A stretch of DNA of 64,000 bases from Dirofilaria immitis (lineage: Eukaryota; Nematoda; Chromadorea; Rhabditida; Onchocercidae). The position numbers were made by a program, and so were the translations under genes. The DNA lies in contig JAKNDB010000066.1 of the NCBI GenBank assembly GCA_024305405.1, positions 1 through 64,000 of the forward strand, written 5' to 3'. The notes under the pieces were generated by a model. The model had not been told where the DNA came from. It ran no database searches and saw nothing but the letters and a program-made list of their open reading frames with translations. This document shows, piece after piece, positions 29,931-46,100 of the stretch. Position 1 is the first letter of the stretch, and every line of letters begins with the position of its first letter.

Positions 29931-29936
29931 AATAAA
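29931..29936 (+). terminator. Polyadenylation signal AATAAA of the Kunitz/lustrin gene
   Basis: AATAAA lies 130 bases after the TGA stop at 29800, in AT-rich sequence, on the coding strand. This is a plausible 3' UTR length for a nematode transcript. Assigned by position only. Confidence 0.55.
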
Positions 29937-30230
29937 ACATTAAAATATTTATAAATAGAAAAGAAAATTGTAGCAAATTTCTTTTCTGGATTATTGTCTT
30001 GAAACGTTAAGGACAAATTCACTTAGATTTATTCACTAATAAGAAAGTCGAGATTCGCTAATTCACTATTTTATGTTTTTGATCTTATTGGGATGTTAAT
30101 GTATATTAGACACCTCATTAAGCTTCTCATCCCTTTACACTCAAAAATTCCATTCCGCTTACAAATTAAGGGACAATTTTTGAGTTTCGAATAATTTATA
30201 TTAAATATATTAGAGCAAATAGAATTTATC

Positions 30231-30380
30231 ATTATTTCAATTGAAATTTATCATACAAGAAATGGTATCATCTATGGCAAAAATATCAAATATGTTGGGA
30301 CATAAATCTACTTCATATCGTAGATGTTGGAATGACTCATTCAAATTGTTAAATTATATATTTTATCAAAGTTGTTTATA
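30231..30380. repeat. Direct repeat, copy 1
   Basis: Begins ATTATTTCAATTGAAATTTA and ends TCAAAGTTGTTTATA. It is almost identical to 30759-30897, apart from one base (AATGACTC versus AACGACTC) and about 11 extra bases in this copy before the TATATTTTATC near its end. Confidence 0.93.
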
Positions 30381-30758
30381 TTTCTTAAATTATTGTTGCG
30401 TGTAAATTTTTGTTGAAATGTTAACTGTTTTAATTTATTTTTACTTCAATTAATATTGTATTATACATTCTGTTGGCTTTCATGAAAGGATATAATTCAT
30501 CCTTACATATTTTTGACTTCCTTCTTTTATCAAAGTTTTGCAATAGGAATTTTTTCAGTAATATATGCTATGAATAAATGCATATAAATGTTTCATCAAC
30601 TTGCATTATTGTAAGGTTGAAATTATAAGAATCCTATGTGCTAAATTTGTTATGCTATTATTAATAAGTTCTTGGCTTTTAAATAAAATTATTTGAATTA
30701 AAGATTTTCAAATGAAAAAAGTATTATTAATGTCTTTTAGTGTTCATTTTTCATATTA

Positions 30759-30897
30759 ATTATTTCAATTGAAATTTATCATACAAGAAATGGTATCATC
30801 TATGGCAAAAATATCAAATATGTTGGGACATAAATCTACTTCATATCGTAGATGTTGGAACGACTCATTCAAATATATTTTATCAAAGTTGTTTATA
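30759..30897. repeat. Direct repeat, copy 2
   Basis: Second copy of the 30231 segment, same orientation, starting 528 bp downstream. It lacks about 11 bp present in copy 1. The near identity points to a recent duplication or to two insertions of an unclassified short element; no terminal inverted repeats or ORF were seen. Confidence 0.93.
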
Positions 30898-33800
30898 ATT
30901 TAATACAAAGAAAATTTACTAAAAAGTATCAATTTTAAAATTATTCGTAATATTATTTTGTTTTAATAGAAAATTTTTGCAACAAAATAAAATTGAAATG
31001 TGACAGATCATAGCACATTTCATAAAATAGGACACTTATACGATGTGATCGGCTATGGTCTAATAACAACGTCTACTTACCATTATGGCCTATTTGCGTC
31101 TAATTTTCCAATGATGCAGAATGCTGCTTAATTTTAGGTCAGTACTTCAACCGCATAAATTCGATATACCATAACTCAATTATAGAAATTTTGATAAATA
31201 AATAAATTCGAGCACTTATGCTACTATTAGTGCACAAGGGATAATAATGTACGGGATTATGAACTATTGATATTGCATGCAGGTGAAAGTAATGCAATAT
31301 GCAATTTGCAACTCTTTGCTCTCCGTTGAAATGTCAAGGAATAGTCAAAAAGGACATAAAGGAAGATTGTAATTCATTTCGTTGCACTGGAAATTTTGCA
31401 TTTGTTATTTGCTGAAATCAATGGTGAAATATTTACCGAAGACAGTCGATTATACCGAACTGAATGCAAGTAATTGAGCAGGAAAAAAATTACAAGAGCA
31501 GATTACAATTAGCAGGTTACATTGATAACAGATTGCATTGATATCAGATCACATTGCTTGCAGGTATAAATTAGGTTACATTGATGGCAGCAACCCATTG
31601 ACAGAAGTTAATCGTTTTCTTTTCACCTATTCATATGATGATGAATCTATTGTATTTCGATTCACATTCTATGTAAATCCAAAAAAGCTGAAATGTGTCA
31701 CGAATTGATCGTGTAGAAGTAGAGTGATATTAATGATATGATTATCATCATAATATAGATGAAATAAGTTGAAAGGAAAAATACGGTAGAAAATGAATGG
31801 AATGCGAGTGACCTCATTTTTTAATTGTCAAATAATTAATTAACTAAAACTAACATAATAATCGTTTCTTTTTCATTCATTTCAATGCTGCTATTAAATT
31901 TTATTAATAATATTAATTCGCTATAAAATCGACTTTTTTTTATAGCAATTAGATGATAAATGTTTGGGATGGAATAAAGTAAGTAAAATAGAATATTTGG
32001 CGCAATCTGTTGTGCAACCGATTATTTCTTCTTTCACTTTAACTTTAAAACATTTTTTATATTATAAATTTGTAGAAGTTGATTGACAGCGAATTTATAA
32101 TAAATTATTGAAAATAAAAATACTTTCTTCAAGAAAGCAATAATTAGATAACCATTCCCGAATAAGGCTAAATTATACGATATCCTTCATCGCAAAAATT
32201 TCATCTTCAATCCCATTCATTATCATGGACAATCGTAATCGTCCTTTGAGATTCGTAAATTGATGATCGGTTTGTTAGTTATAACTATATAAATATGCTT
32301 CGTTGAAAATATTGATCTCTATATCTAAATAATATTAACGACACATTTATTATGAAAAAAAAAGATAAATTGATGTCCGGTTAGAGCGACTGCGTAAACA
32401 ACGTGGAATTTGAGAAAATGTTTCACGGAAGTTCATTCTTCCACAGTTTAAAATGTTTCTCAGATGAGCTTCACTTGTGTAATACAGAACAGTGAGAAGT
32501 GATGATAGATTCGCACTGATAGCTGTTAATATAATAAAAAATGTGATCGATTAATCGTCGCAATCAGAAAAGAAATATTCGCATTTGGATGGCTTAAAAG
32601 GAAATCGATAGTTATGGCTAATTTATCGGTGCCAGGAAATGAGTTTGCCATGTATAATAAGCCTTGTAATCGACCCATTTACGTTTTTGTTCTCTCTTAT
32701 CTTCTCATCATGGATGAAAAAATGAGAAATGGAATTAACCTGTTTCCACCGGATATTATCTCAATTCCCTCTCTATATATATCACAAGTAATAATTATTA
32801 CTGATTTTTCCCGTATAAACATTTGACCGTTGTTGCCAATTCAACATTTTATATCCTCATTTTAGCTATACTATGTGAAGTTTTGAACTTTTTCGATTCA
32901 ATACATTTGTTTGCTTGGAATTTATCGATCCAATTTTTGATTTTATTTTAATTAAAAAGGAAATAAAATTTTACGCTGATTTTAATTTCATAGTTAAGGA
33001 TAATGAACAAACTTTAAGACATTTGTGCCTGATCAAAAGAGAGATGACAAGAATTATTTGGCGGATGATTACTCTTATATCAAATTATAACAAAACCCAT
33101 TTTATCTTCAATGAATAAGTGCGAGATTCTTATTCGTTCGAAATTGAATATTGAAATCAGAGATATCTTTATTTTAAAATAACATCAAGAAATAAATGAA
33201 TATGTAGAAATTCTCGAAAAAATTAGTGAACTCGAGAAATTGAATTGTTGTCTTGGAAATTTGAAGCAGTAAATTGACCTTTCAATAAAATAAGCTTTTA
33301 GCATTCCAAGCATACTTCTCAAAGTTTCGATATTTTAAAATCATTGTCATTTTTTCATAAAGCATTTTTGTAATATGAAATATTTTTTTCAAATATCTTG
33401 AAAACTTTATGACCTAAATCTTAAAAACATTTGTTATTTAAACTAAACTTTTTAAAGTATCAACAACACATCCAATTTTTATCAATTTAGTCAATATTGA
33501 GTTTGTGAGGAAATTATTTTAGCAAGTTAATAAATAGTAAATAAATTCGAAATTATGTTCATAATGCAAAAATTTCACTCTCAGCATTTCTTCTTATTTT
33601 TATTTCTTGTGTTCAGTTTTTAAACTTTGTTTCTGATTCTGATAGAATTTATAATTTTGGAAGATAATATCTTTCTGCTTAAAGAAATAAAAAAATATAG
33701 TGAATCATTCATTGATTGTGAAATTTATGATAATATTCCTGCTGTTCTTGTATAATAGCAAACATGTCTTTGAATTAATTTCTCAAATACTTCTTTCATC

Positions 33801-36800
33801 AAATCTCGAGAATACATTCCAATAAGTGAATTTCAAAATGAGGAAGAGAATATTTCATGAATTCGATTAAATAAGGGACCAAAAAGTTAAAATATATTGA
33901 TTTCATACCTGAACATTTGTATGAAATTGATATGCATCATCATCTATCTATTGGTTGTAGTTTGACGATATTTGTAGTAGTGTAACAAAGAATTTAGCAT
34001 TCTCTTCAAATCCTGTTTGAAACAAAGGAAGAACTTAATACTGTCGTTTGCTGCTTCATTTCTAAAGCTTTCTTTATTCTTATTTCTTTTTAATTTTAAA
34101 TTTCGTTCAGCAATTTTTAATGGATTTTTTCAGTATTTTTTTAACCGTAGATAATCATTCTTACATTAATTCATCACCAACATCCATTATCTTCATTGCA
34201 TAATAACTTATGATGATAACATGAATATGTAATAACATGCTCGACAATATGTTTGATTAGTATCTTTCCTGTTTCCTGTTAGCATAACTTGCTATAGTAA
34301 TTCAATTTCGTAAAAATAGTTTAGTTAAATAACAATTCATATCTATAACCTTAATAGATACATCAATCAGTTAATTTGGAACACTACTATCTGCCACAAG
34401 TCGTAACTGTATATCATTTTATCATGATGCATATTACTTGAAACAAGAGCATATCTATGATTCTTTAGCTTCAGACAAAATATTTTTTTGAATAATCGCA
34501 AACTATGATTATTGCGCAGAAGCTATTCGTACATTAAGAAGATTGCTAGAATTCCATAATAAACTTTCTGTGGTTAACATCGGGTTCAAGCTGGAAAAAA
34601 TAGGTAATCCAGTAGAACTCAGAAGTTTACTTATCAATTAGATAATTCAGAATAAAATTATTTTCGAAATTTATCAGTTTAGGAAAGAGAAATTACTTAA
34701 AAATCTTTCAAACATCAATTATATCCAGCAATGCAATAATGCGCATTTTGAAACTGAATTATCGTTTCGAACTGAATATCTGCTATTGAAACTTGTAAAA
34801 TTGTTTTCAGTAAGCTAAAATGTTATCACAATTTTGAAGTTTTAAAAACATCGTTAGAGGTTGAAGAGTTCGTCGCAATTTCCGCAAAGCATGTATTTTT
34901 CGTTGCCCTTAAAAAGACCGTATGGAAAGTATATAAATTAAATAACGCATTGAAGAGAAAATTTTTAAAAAATCTTTCGAAACTTTTAAAGCATTTAAAT
35001 GTCCGAAAGTTCAAATGAAAAGAAGAAGCTTAATTCTGAGCACAGTTTATTTTTCGCCATTTAGAAAAGATGTATTATTGATTGACATTCAGGAAAAATG
35101 GTGATTCTCATATTCAAATATTGACTTTGTGTTTTCTTTTTCTTCCAAACTAAGAATCACTTATATTGCATCATATTATCGGTGACATTCTAACCTTTAT
35201 GTGATCTTTATGATTTCAAATAAACTTTTGGAAATTAAAAACTTTCTATAGAAGATTTTATATCTAGAGATATAAAATCTCAATATTATATTTGATTGAT
35301 TGATTCTTATCTTCTTCTTTTTCAACTTCATTAAGTTGTAACAATTTCGATTTCGTCGAAGAAATAGATAAATTTCGTCTGAACATAAATCCTCTTATTA
35401 AAATCAAATGTCAAAATTCGATCTTTTTGGTAGAGAGGAAAATTATTGTGACTTCCATCATCATAACAGATGGAAACTTCAGATTAGAATCTATTTGAAA
35501 CCGAATCGCAAATGGAGATAACAACATAGGTTAATTTTCATTCACCATTTTTTGATCGCCTCCAGTCGTCAAAATGCTACCATATATAGTATAAATCAGC
35601 ATTCCGCTTAGCTGATAAGTATACCGAGCATTGGATCGGCAAATTATGAGCAAATAGATAATTTGTCAATTTCTCTCAACAACTTTTCTACTCGTAAATA
35701 TTATTGCCACAGCTATCATTTCAATTTTTGATAGATGGCTTATACTAATTGCACTCAACTTTAAAACGCATTTATCTTTCTCATGTTGATCAGCTCAGAG
35801 TGAATATATCTTATGATAATAAAATTTTTAGATACTGAATATCAATATTAGCTCATCGACCGATTACAACGTCTTTTAAATCTATTTCTTTGTCAAACAA
35901 AGTTGACTTTGAATTATCGGATTAAATCAAACTGTTCATCTTAAATATTCTTTTCTCCATTTCATTTCTGAAATATCTGATAAAAGTGGAGTAACATGAA
36001 GCATTCATTCATTCTATTTCAAATGCCATCAAATGAAGGTAAATCTAACGAAAGAATGAAAACCTGTATTTTTATAATAATAACATGTTAAATATCCGGA
36101 TCCTACGTATAAAACTTGATTTTAAAAATTACAAAACGAACAAAGAGTATAAGAATCATTGGATTTGAGTACGCTTAGAAAGAAATATTCTTTTGTTAAA
36201 ATTTGAAAATTGAAATCATTGATGAGAATTGTTGATTTTGTTTCTTTCTTATGCAAAAATATCTTTGATTAAATCAAATTATAATTCTCCTCAAATATCC
36301 ATCTCCCAATTTCATTTCATTTCTGAAATATTTGAGAAAACATTTGAAATGATAATAGTAGCGCAATTTCAAAGAAATCATATTGTTAATATTAGTAGGA
36401 AATATTCATTGATATCAATCTATATGTAACAACCTATTTATTTTACAAGCAAATTGAATAGATAGATAGGTGAATGCCCACTCCTCTTTTCGATACATAT
36501 TTTTACAGAGATCACAAAGTGACATCAAACCCAATCAGTCACCCTTCGTATATTTGCTTTACATACTATCTATCATCTAATTTATTTTCTTGTCCCTTCA
36601 CAGAAAAGTGGTAAAATGAGATATCTGTTATATACTAGAAGGTAAATGAAAACGAAATTTCTAACTGGATGACTAGTATTATAGGATGCGATCGTTCACT
36701 CGATTATTCCTGAACTGGAATGATAAAAAGTTGCTCAGATTACAACGCCAGCGATCATAATAGTGATTATTATTACAGCGGTAAAAACAATAACTATTAT

Positions 36801-37138
36801 CGCATAGAAAGTCTTCTCGATTCTCGATTCTACTGTGATAGCTATCAATCCTTTCGAATCACGCAAATCCATCCTTCCTGTTTCATACTTATGCTTATTC
36901 TATTATGTTGCTACTAAAATGAGCCTTGTATTTAAACTGAAATAATCAATGGTGAATGTATTTGCTATCAGCGGAACTTCATAACAATCACAAATTCTCT
37001 ACTGGTAAAGAATCAGTGAATTATTATCTATTTTACTCTTCTATCTGCGGTCTGATCCTAAAGACTTATAATCAATGGCCTAGAATTACCTTTAATAAGA
37101 TTGAACGATATTTTGAATCATATAATTGTTGCTCACAG

Positions 37139-40100
37139 ATGAATAGCTTCATATGTATCATCGCAATCATCTTTTTATTTTTCACTTCACTCATCAATAT
37201 TGCTCAGGTAAACATCAAGAATTTTCCCGGTGCTTACCGTTTCCTTTCTTTGTCCATCTCTGAAGAACAAAACTATCTGATTTGATTTTATTTATCGAGC
37301 AGCTTTTATTACTTACTGAAATTTTTGAAAATCAAGAAGGATTATTAATAATAGGAGAGAAGGAAAGTTGCTATAGCTTTCTTTTGTCATTCTCTCAAAA
37401 ACGAAAATAGGAAACAATTCTGAATAACATTAGTTAGAACTACAAATTTTGGTTTAATAACTAGGCAAGAAAATTTTGGTGCGGCATTGATTTTTATATT
37501 ATTACAGGCGACAATAATTAACAAGGAAAGTAAAGTTTGAGAATATTCCTTCTAATAAGTCCTTAAGTTTATTATTTAAAATTAAATGGCCATCGCAGAA
37601 AAAAAAAGATGCAAAACGACTAGGGACTTTTATTTCATGTATGAAAGAAGAACAAAATTCTTTCTTCTGATATATCATCATTTGCAGAATTTTCATCATC
37701 GTTTAACAAAACAAGAGCTCCAACAAATTTTCGCTGTATTTCATCACAAAGATGTTCCGGAATATGAGCTAATCAATGTCAACAAGAAGCAATTCAGTGA
37801 TGATACCATTCATTTATTATTCGATGCTTGGGATCAGAATTTTCACATTCATCTCAGACCTAACCACAAACTAATAAGTCCTCACTTGGTGAGTAATATC
37901 TTAAAGAGTGCTTGCTGTAACGTTAGCAAATTTAACACTCGTGGTTCAAAGTCTGTTGATTTAAAACTTGTTGGTTCAAGGCTCCATTCATCGTCTTGTC
38001 TTACAGCATCTTATCATCTGAATAGCTGAATAAAAGTCAGTTGAAAATAAATATATAATTGTTTCATTGGTTGGTTTTTTTGATAAGACCCACTAACTAA
38101 GATATGTTTTCAGCTATGAACCATCCGTTCTTTGCTTAATAATTGCAACAGATCAAGTAGCAATCAAAAGATAGAATACTCACACTCATTCGCTATGACC
38201 ATTCTTTCGACATCAACATTAGTGGATTCTTAGAAGCTTCTTTTAACGTCTCTTTGGATGTGTTATTTTGTCATTTATAATTTATAAGTGAAATCACAAT
38301 ACAATTGCCCTAAATTCAGCAATACATAGATAGCTAGCTACACTTCCATTTCAAATGATTTTGCCCTACATTACGGAATTTCCTCAATGAATTCAAAGTA
38401 AAAGTTGTGATAAGTTATAAAGATATCTGAAAGATACGAATAATTCCTTAAGATTCTCCACATCTGAATGAAGAAAATAGCGCAATATTGAGCAATAAAA
38501 GCAAAATTTTTTTGTCAAGAGAAGAAAATTTTTCCCATTGTTTATTTTTCTCGATGAAAAATAAAATTAAGTTGAATGATAGGAGCATTAGTTGATAGGA
38601 ACATTGAAATATATTGTAAACAATTCGCGCTTCTTTCGAATTTCTATTGAATTTTATACAATCCAGTTTATTGGACCGATTTACAAGTGATTAGCAAAAA
38701 AAGAAAAATGAAAAATTAATCGAAAATAAATGAAGTTGCTGTTTTTTAGCATTATTTTCATATAATGCTAAAATTTTTGTTTTTTGCAAGACCCGGATTG
38801 TATGTAGATTACGTAATTTTGATGTTACACTAAAGTGCAAAATACGAGAAATTTATTTTGTCTGGTATGCGAATTAATTCGTGAAGATATTTTAAAACTG
38901 GAATTTTAATGTAGAAGGAACTAAATCAAGAATTTGGATTTTTCTGTTGCACTTAGATTCTTGAAGAGAGAAAATTTTTGGTAAAAAGAAAGAAATAAAT
39001 AATAAAATGTATAAACGACTAAATATTTGTCTAATTGAATGTGACTCCGATTGCGATCCTCTTGCTGATCCATGAAAAGAGAAAATAGTTTATAGAATTC
39101 TTGAAAAAATGGATAAAGTATGGATTTCAACTCAATAGTATGGAAAAAGACTCATCCTAGTTATCTATATTTAAGAAACTTCAATGACATGGAAGATCAT
39201 GCCATAACTTACTATTCAAATATTCTCTTGACAATATATACATTTTAATTAAATGTATTAAACAGAGTTGGCTTATCTACGACCAAAAAATCTTTCAATC
39301 GATGAAAATTTTTAAAAATCGATTGTGCGTATAGACTGTGGCTTCATCAATGATAATTTCAGATCTCAGTGGTGCGTGACGGCAGAAAAAGTTCGAAAAG
39401 TCGAGGATTACCAGCACATCTGAAGGCAGATTGTCATTTCCATGGGAAGGTACTGTCACACAATAATGTTTCAGCAGCGATATCTTATTGTAATCATTTG
39501 ACAGGCACCATTATTATGGACGACCATTTCCTCTTGCTCCAAACAGTCCCTCAACGACTTAGATATACACATCAGGTATACATCTATCAGTATAATTATC
39601 TCATGATAATTTATTCAAATCCTGCAACTTTATAATTTGTAGTTTGGATCAATTGAAACTTCTAGCAATCACGTCCTTTGAGCATTTGAAGAATTCTGAT
39701 TAATTGACGAAACGATTAACTTTCAACCATCCATTTTTCCTTCAGTATTATGAAAAGATAAGAATTATATATGAATCATTTCAGGTCAAGCACCATCACA
39801 TTATATACAAACGTGAAGTGGATTTGCTTCCTAATTTAGATTACATATCGAAAGAACGATTATTAGAATTAAACGAGCAATCAATTGAGGATGAATTTTG
39901 TGACGTCAGTAAGTCGATTGATAATGCAAGTGGCATATTGAATAAGACTATCGTTACTGATATTACTGCAGCCAAAATTGCTGCAGGTCTGCTTCATGTT
40001 AATGCTTCCAATCAAATTTAAGTTCCATCTTTTCTGCTAATCCAAAAATGGAAGGATAGTACGTTAAGAATCAATCACATGCATCCATGCATGCATTCAT

Positions 40101-43100
40101 TCACCTGTTGCTCACTTTGTCGTAATTTTTATTTTTGTTTTTTTTTTTTTTTTATATAATCATTTTCATGCATTATTCATTCCAACAGAATCAATATCAG
40201 TTTATCAATATCAAATGAACTAATCGACTATCTATGAAGTCTTAAACTTCTTATAGGATTTAACATGTTAGTTATTTTTGACTTATGATTAACGAATACA
40301 TTACTTTGAACGATCAAAAATTGTAAACTGTTGATAATATTTGTAATTTTCTAAATCCATCCAATTGCTTAACTAATAGGAATGAAAATTCTCAGCAAAC
40401 TACAGATTGTTTAATCGCTGAGCTTCTTTTGACGCTTGGAAGGCAATCTCTTATCGTTCTTTTCTAAAAAAACAGCATGATAAAATAGTCGATGTGAACG
40501 AATTTATTAATATTTATTACTTGCTAATTTAATAGAAATTAAAAATCAGCTCGAAACTAAATTATGAAAAAATCATTCAGAAGACGAAGAGCTTTCTGAC
40601 AGATTAGAATTTTTTCTTTCCCTACAAAAAGATTAGCAAAATTGAATTTGGTAAAGAAGAATTTAAGAAATGAAGTTAAGATTATATTTGAAATTAATAA
40701 TTGATATTCAAATAGTAAATCAGATTTACCATCATTAAGAAGTTTATCGACAAAAAGTGCATAATAGCTTTTGCATGGCATCAACACTTGCTACTGCTGT
40801 AAACTAAATGGTTAATTTTTATTTTTTTTTCTTCTGATATTTTTAAGTTTGAAGTTTGATTATCGTGCACTGTTCTATAGTTGTAATATAACATTATTAG
40901 TTTGAGTTAATTTACCTATTTAAGCTCGCTGTAATAATCTTTAAAATGATTAGTTGTTGTTTTCGCAGAAAATTTATGCATTTAATAAGAAAAAAAACAC
41001 GAAATAATAAATGGAAAAATTTGCAGCCGAAGGACCAGTATTCAATTACACGATACCCACAGAAAGTAATCTCGATTCTCTCTTTATCTTTCCACAACTA
41101 GATCCGGTGACCTTAGAAATTGGGCTTTTTCTGGATTCCAAACTCTATGAACATTTCCAACGTGAATACATCGGTAATGCGGAACAGCATTTAGTGGACT
41201 TCTCTCTTGCCTTAATTAACAATGTTCATGTGCTTTATCAGCAATCATCGATGACTCCAAACTTGGATATTGTCATCGTACGATTTGAATTGTGGAAAAA
41301 ACAACCGGTATTTTTTTTAGTGAAAGAAAATTTGAAATTATAAAATCATATCAATATATAATTATCCTATATTTAAATTAGTTAAAGTTGATGCCTTCTA
41401 GGTAAATGATGCTAGTATAAACTAATTATCTTTCCCTGTTTATACTACAACTTGAAGAATGAATATGAAATTATTATACGTTAATAGAAATCATACATTA
41501 TTTAAATAATCAATTTATCATTTATATTATCCTTACTTTAGACAGGACTTGAAACGTTAGCGCATCGAAATGGACAAGCTCAAATGCTGTTGAATTTGTT
41601 TTGTCGTCATCAAGCAACTCTTAATCCAGGAACTGATCTTACTGATCCGGAGCATTGGGATCATGGCATTCTTCTTACTGGGTTTGTCATCTTTAATCTT
41701 TTGTGAAGTTTTCTGGGCAGTGATTGAATAAGGCTTATTTAAATTCTCTTTTTTTAGTTCATAAAAGTTGTCCAAATCTTGAATAATTTTTATTGAAAGC
41801 AAATTGCAAAACTTTGCAAACGTAAATTGGCCATCAATAAATTTAAACCATACCTATAATATTCTAGAAAAATTGAAAAAAACTTTCAAAAAAATGAAAG
41901 AGTACGAGCATGTAGAAAAGTAAGTTTGAATTTTCTTCACTCTATAGAACTTTAATATTTTCTTTCTTCACTCTATAGAACTTTAATATTTTCTTTCTTC
42001 ACTCTATAGAACTTTAATATTTTCTTTCTTCACTCTATAGAACTTTAATATTTTCTCTCTTTACTCTATAAAACTTTAATATTTTCTTTCTTTACTCTAT
42101 AGAACATTAATATTTTCTTTCTTTACTCTATAGAACTTTAATATTTCTACTATTTAAATTCATATATTCGAAGTTACGCTTGTCTTGATCTCTAAAAATT
42201 AATAAATGATCATTTTAATTAGTAAGAAATAATCTCACTGTTAGTATCCACGCAAAGATTTGCAAGCAATTTCTACGTCATACATCGTTGTTGTTTTTTT
42301 ACGTTATATTGCTCTGACAAGAATAGATAATATAATAGGAGAAGAACAATTTGACGTACGAAATATACGTCCGTACGTACGTATATATATATATATATAG
42401 AATACTATTTTTAATAATCATAGATAAAAATTTAATTTGTTGTCTCATAAGTTTGCAGATTTAAAGTGTAAATTCAATATGATATTTTGTTGTGCCATTT
42501 ATGATTTATGTAGGGCGAGAATATATCAAGTTTATTTTAATTCATCGGAAATATAGTTTTTTAAATAATTTATTCAATAATAATAACATAAAGAAATGTA
42601 AAATAGAAGTGAATCTCTCAATTGTTTGATAAAATCGAAAAGATAAAAATTATAGAATCATCTTTTTTCCTAGAAATTGCAGTGAAGCAAGGTGATATTC
42701 CGCCATTAGAGACTATTAATAGATTATTCTTTTACAGTAATTAATAATATTAGTAATCTCATGCAAGGCTGATTAGATATTCTTATAAGTAATAACCTCT
42801 CCTAATTATAAAAATTAGCTCAAATGTGTTATAGGTATGACATCTATCATACAACGACTTCAGTTGCCGGTGTAGCACCTGTCGCGCGAATGTGCGATCA
42901 AATATTCGCATGCAGTTTGGTAGAAGGAATGCATCTTGGCCGATCATTTGTTTTAGCTCATGAAATGGGGCATAAGTTTGTTTATAATATAATTTTCGAA
43001 TTTCAAAAAATGAATGGAGCGACTGATAATGAAGCGAATTTGACATAAAATTAGAGCAAAGATTAGTATACTTCTTACGCACATTTAGAAGCAAGTATAT

Positions 43101-46100
43101 ATTATTTAATTCCAGTATGGGTATGGTTCATGATGGCGTGCAAAATCAATGTGATCGAAGTTGTTGCTTAATGTCAGCAGTAAATGGAGCTGGTAAAACT
43201 ACCTGGAGTGAGTGTTCAGTGCGTGAATTTAATGCCTTCTTATTGCAATTAGAGTAAGCCTGAATTCTTTTATTTACTTTTAAATTATTTATGTGATCAG
43301 TGCTATGTATACTAATATTTGTTTTTATCGCATTCTTGATAATTTGTTAATATTTTGATTGTAGTGAGAGTGGTCGTGGCAATTGCTTGCGTGATGGATC
43401 AGAAGGGCTCTTGAATTATAATCATATGAAGGATAACTGTTTACCTGGACAGCGCTTCACGGCTGACCAACAGTGTTCTTATTTTTGGGGCAAAGGTTTT
43501 GAAGTTGAAATACCGAAAGGAAGAACAATAGATGTTCGATTTTCCTTATATTTTCATAGTTAAAACAGTTTGTATTAGAGATTGAAAAAATGAAATTTTT
43601 TCAATTGCACTTTATTTTCTTTTTCAAAAGCTATGCTCGCACTTTGATCTCTTTACGAATAGATCAGAATCGTATTTTCATGTATTGAAAACATATCATT
43701 TTCCGAAGTATGAAACCCTTCAAAATGATTCTGAACTATTTCAGGATATCTGTCGCATATTATGGTGTGGAAATAATGGCTCGACAATATCAACAGCGCA
43801 TCCGGCATTGGAAGGAAGTTGGTGTGGCGGTGACAAGGTGGCGATTATGTTATGTGAATTTTGATTAACCGATATTTAAACACAAATTATAAATTTATCG
43901 TAGAAAAAAGTCAGACTTACCAAATTGACAAAATGCAGGAAAACTCGAATTTTTTTTCGAGAAGTTGTAACTGAATATTTTCCTTGCATTTTCTGATTCT
44001 CTTTATGCTGAAGATTTTAACACCACATGTTTAATTTATTAAAATGCATAATGATAGTAGAGTATAATATAATCTCTCAGTAAAATAGCTGACTGATCCT
44101 ATTTCTGATGAACATGAATAGATTTATTGATATTTATAGCAGGAAAAATATTGAATATTGCAGTTCTGCATTGAAGGGCAATGTCGACAATGGCCACAAG
44201 GAACAGCTCCAGCCAAGGTGGATGGTAGCTGGACTGAATGGAGTAGTAAGGAGAAACGATGTCCAATCAGTCAGTGCCAAATAACAGATAGTATTCAAAT
44301 CATGAGTCAAATTCGAACATGTACCAAGCCTGCGTTAGTTACAGAAATTATTTATGTATCTTTAATAATAATAAAGTTTCACTCAATCTTTCGATGTTCA
44401 TATTCAACTGAAATGATTTGTAACATAGAAGCAAGATTGATGCTGGCATGTATGATTTTTAAACTGTATTTAAAATTAATTTAAACGTTAAATAAGTAAA
44501 TAAGATGTACATTCTATTCCATTAATTTTTCCTATTAAATTCTGAATATTTTGAATTGGAATATCGAATATAAATTTTGATAGATTTTGAATATCACAGT
44601 TCTTAGTGGCCTTTATTTCCTAATTTAAAAGTATTTTTTAGACCTAATAATGGTGGTAAAAAGTGTATTGGCTCCAATCTACGTGGTCTAATTTGTGGTA
44701 ATGTGAAATCAACTTGCAAAGCGATGACTTTGCTAGAGTATGGCACGAAATTATGCACAGCAATAAAAATGATCAAGAAAAACCAGATCGGCAACTTACT
44801 GGCGCAACATTTCTCCGTTAATTTTTTGAATGATCTAAGCTGTGGATTTATCCTCATACTTGTTTTAAACTATAAATTAATATATTATTGATTGGAATTA
44901 TTTTTATTATAATTTCTTGAAACAAATCCTTCGAACTGAATCAATTATACTGCATTTTGCTTTATTGCATATTTGATTTTTGCAGATAGTACACAACCAT
45001 GCAAGATCTGGTGTCACTTGATCGGTTCGGAATTGATCCGAAACAAAGGGCACTATCCAGATGGTTCTCCTGCGGTCCTGGACAATTTTGTGTTGGAGGA
45101 CAATGCTTGGTGAATCAGGATTCCTATTTTGAATTTTTAAAAAGTCCAACGTTTTCAACACAAGCATCTTTTCCGATAATAAGGAAAAACGAAAAAGAAA
45201 ATTGCAGGCACTGATGTGTAATAATAAAGCTGTAGTGAAAAATCGAGAAGACTGTCCTTCCGGTGATTATCAGAAATGGACTGGATGGACCGAATGGTCC
45301 AAATGCTCAGTATCTTGTGGCTCTAATGGAAAACAACAACGAAAACGAATCTGTCAATCTGTACGCTTTTGTTACATCATCATTAGTCGACAAAAACGTT
45401 TATCATTTTAGCCTTTTTTTCATTGTGAATCGCGTAAATACAATACAGGATGCAATGATAGTGTTGCAGGAGAATTGCACAGGTAAATCAGTCGATACCC
45501 GATCATGTGTTCCTGAGACACCACTTTGCCGACGGAATGAGAAATGGATTAAATGTAATACGAGTTGTAATGGTGAGGTGCAGAATAGAATATCGAAATG
45601 TATTAAAGGACAGAATTGTTCCAATGCTATTAAAAGGCATGATTGTAATAAGGTAATATTTGTAGAATCTTTCTTGCTGAAAAATAATACCTTAGAAAAA
45701 CAACTTTCTTCGTTGTTAGTTAAACTCCGAAGGTAAATAAGTCGATTGTGGTAATTTTTAAACGGTTGGAATAAATTAAGCATATGAATGCTTAAAAACG
45801 CAAGTTAACGTTGAAGGCATTAAAAAAGGATGAAAAAGATTAGCAACCGAATGATGTAAGAGCTAAAAGAATAATTGCTAACGTTGATTACTGTGACAAG
45901 CTCATATTAACGGTAATTATTGCTTGAGATATGCTAGTTACCGCAATAAGCTCATATCGTATTGGTGATCTTTGGTTGTTGTAATAGTTGGTTTATTATA
46001 TATTAGTTTTACGAAGAGTTTGGCTATCAAAACAAAGAATTAGAGATGGACAACATTTTAAGCATTGTACAGAAGCCTTGGTATGAGGAGCAAAAACGAA

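Larger units (their letters stand above)
29937..37138. other. Gene-poor intergenic region
   Basis: Seven kilobases of AT-rich DNA without a supported gene. Short open frames (for example 32614-32826, 32915-33118, 36229-36429, 36720-36917) show no domain, no conserved motif and no splice-phase support. It contains a ~140-bp direct duplication at 30231 and 30759, listed separately. The last part would hold the ADAMTS promoter. No tRNA was seen. Confidence 0.5.
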